Positions 63,869 through 64,000 of a stretch of DNA of 64,000 nt are shown here, piece after piece. Location of the stretch: NCBI RefSeq assembly GCF_044769865.1, contig NZ_JBIZWA010000001.1, positions 496,001 to 560,000 on the forward strand, given 5' to 3'. Every line of letters begins with the position of its first letter. Position 1 is the first letter of the stretch. The DNA is from Homoserinimonas sp044769865 (GTDB lineage: Bacteria; Actinomycetota; Actinomycetes; Actinomycetales; Microbacteriaceae). The notes beneath the pieces were generated by a model. The model was not told the origin of the DNA. It made no database searches and was given only the letters and a program-made list of their open reading frames with translations. The position numbers and the translations under genes were made by a program.

Positions 63869-64000
63869 GCGGCGCTCACGATCGTGCGGTTCTGCTCGCG
63901 CATGAAACCGGGCAGGTAGTGGAGGCCGAGGCCGCCCTTGCCTGAGGATCCCGAGAGCTTCCAACCGCAGAAGGACTGCACGCCGGGCCATGCACCCGTC
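63865..64000 (-). CDS. Aldehyde dehydrogenase family protein, C-terminal end only
   Basis: The last 45 codons of a longer gene that runs beyond the window; the stop TGA (63867-63865) overlaps the aminotransferase ATG. The visible text, FCGWKLSGSSGKGGLGLHYLPGF then MREQNRTIVSAA, is the C-terminal signature of NAD(P)-dependent aldehyde dehydrogenases (GxKxSGxGxxxGxxxLxxFxxxKxV form). It is the first visible gene of the operon and should oxidise an aldehyde to a carboxylate, fitting transamination followed by oxidation. Confidence 0.85.
   Translation of the reverse strand, partial: TGAWPGVQSFCGWKLSGSSGKGGLGLHYLPGFMREQNRTIVSAA

Noticed and set aside
1..64000. CRISPR array, insertion sequence with transposase, or prophage
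   Set aside because: No regularly spaced direct repeats, no transposase or integrase motifs and no phage structural genes were seen on either strand.

Overview
The window is high-GC DNA from an actinobacterium, most probably a member of the Microbacteriaceae. This is inferred from the base composition, the many GTG starts, frequent start/stop overlaps (ATGA, GTGA), many genes with a -10-like box directly in front of the start codon (leaderless transcripts), the very frequent motif GGATGC/GCATCC, and gene families common in that group (DUF2510, DUF1206, DUF1697, mycothiol-dependent maleylpyruvate isomerase-like, REase_MTES_1575). No rRNA, CRISPR array, prophage or intact insertion sequence is visible. 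One tRNA gene (Ala, CGC) is present. No stretch longer than 300 bases lacks a gene or a described element.

Layout. 1-7.4 kb: an accessory stretch with lower GC in places. It holds a NERD protein, a Phd-type/MNT fusion antitoxin with a HEPN toxin, a MazG-like protein overlapping a GIY-YIG/DUF2075 ATPase, an orphan HsdR-N-like nuclease and the stub of an McrA-like restriction gene. 7.4-14.5 kb: DUF2130 coiled-coil protein, an LPXTG surface protein, an M50-like membrane peptidase, a mycothiol-dependent enzyme, and a lipoprotein + PKD-protein cassette. 14.5-20 kb: a four-gene translationally coupled operon (flavin monooxygenase, SDR, MFS, TauE/SafE) divergent from a PucR-type regulator, with a perfect palindrome between them. 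20-25 kb: small metabolic and membrane genes. 25-32 kb: a TetR-controlled drug exporter, a degenerate phytochrome-like diguanylate cyclase and a two-subunit acyl-CoA dehydrogenase. 32-38 kb: formate/nitrite channel, P-type metal ATPase, and a copper operon (membrane protein, CopC, PCu(A)C, DyP peroxidase).

38-43 kb matches the galU / 5-formyl-THF ligase / rimJ / glpR-like / fmdB / mscL neighbourhood of other actinobacteria, but without the moeA/glp gene expected between galU and rimJ. 43-48.5 kb: a 1257-residue DUF4011-helicase-MTES_1575 protein whose ATPase and nuclease motifs look disabled, its coupled 104-residue partner, and a coiled-coil membrane protein. 48.7-54.7 kb: DUF2510 protein, several very acidic small proteins, a Cys-rich copper-binding protein, an SDR relic, and a membrane/PRC-barrel pair. 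54.7-58 kb: a second, inverted copy of the lipoprotein + PKD cassette, DUF1761, and an HNH nuclease of lower GC. 58-64 kb: SRPBCC, aldo/keto reductase, and a coupled operon of aldehyde dehydrogenase, class III aminotransferase and a polar amino-acid-type ABC importer.

Across the window there is also a family of 58-59 nt imperfect palindromes (four copies, one of them in frame inside a gene). The best leads for something new are the duplicated lipoprotein/PKD cassette, the degenerate helicase-nuclease with its partner, the Phd-MNT/HEPN module, the MazG/GIY-YIG-DUF2075 pair, the Cys-less phytochrome and the palindrome family.
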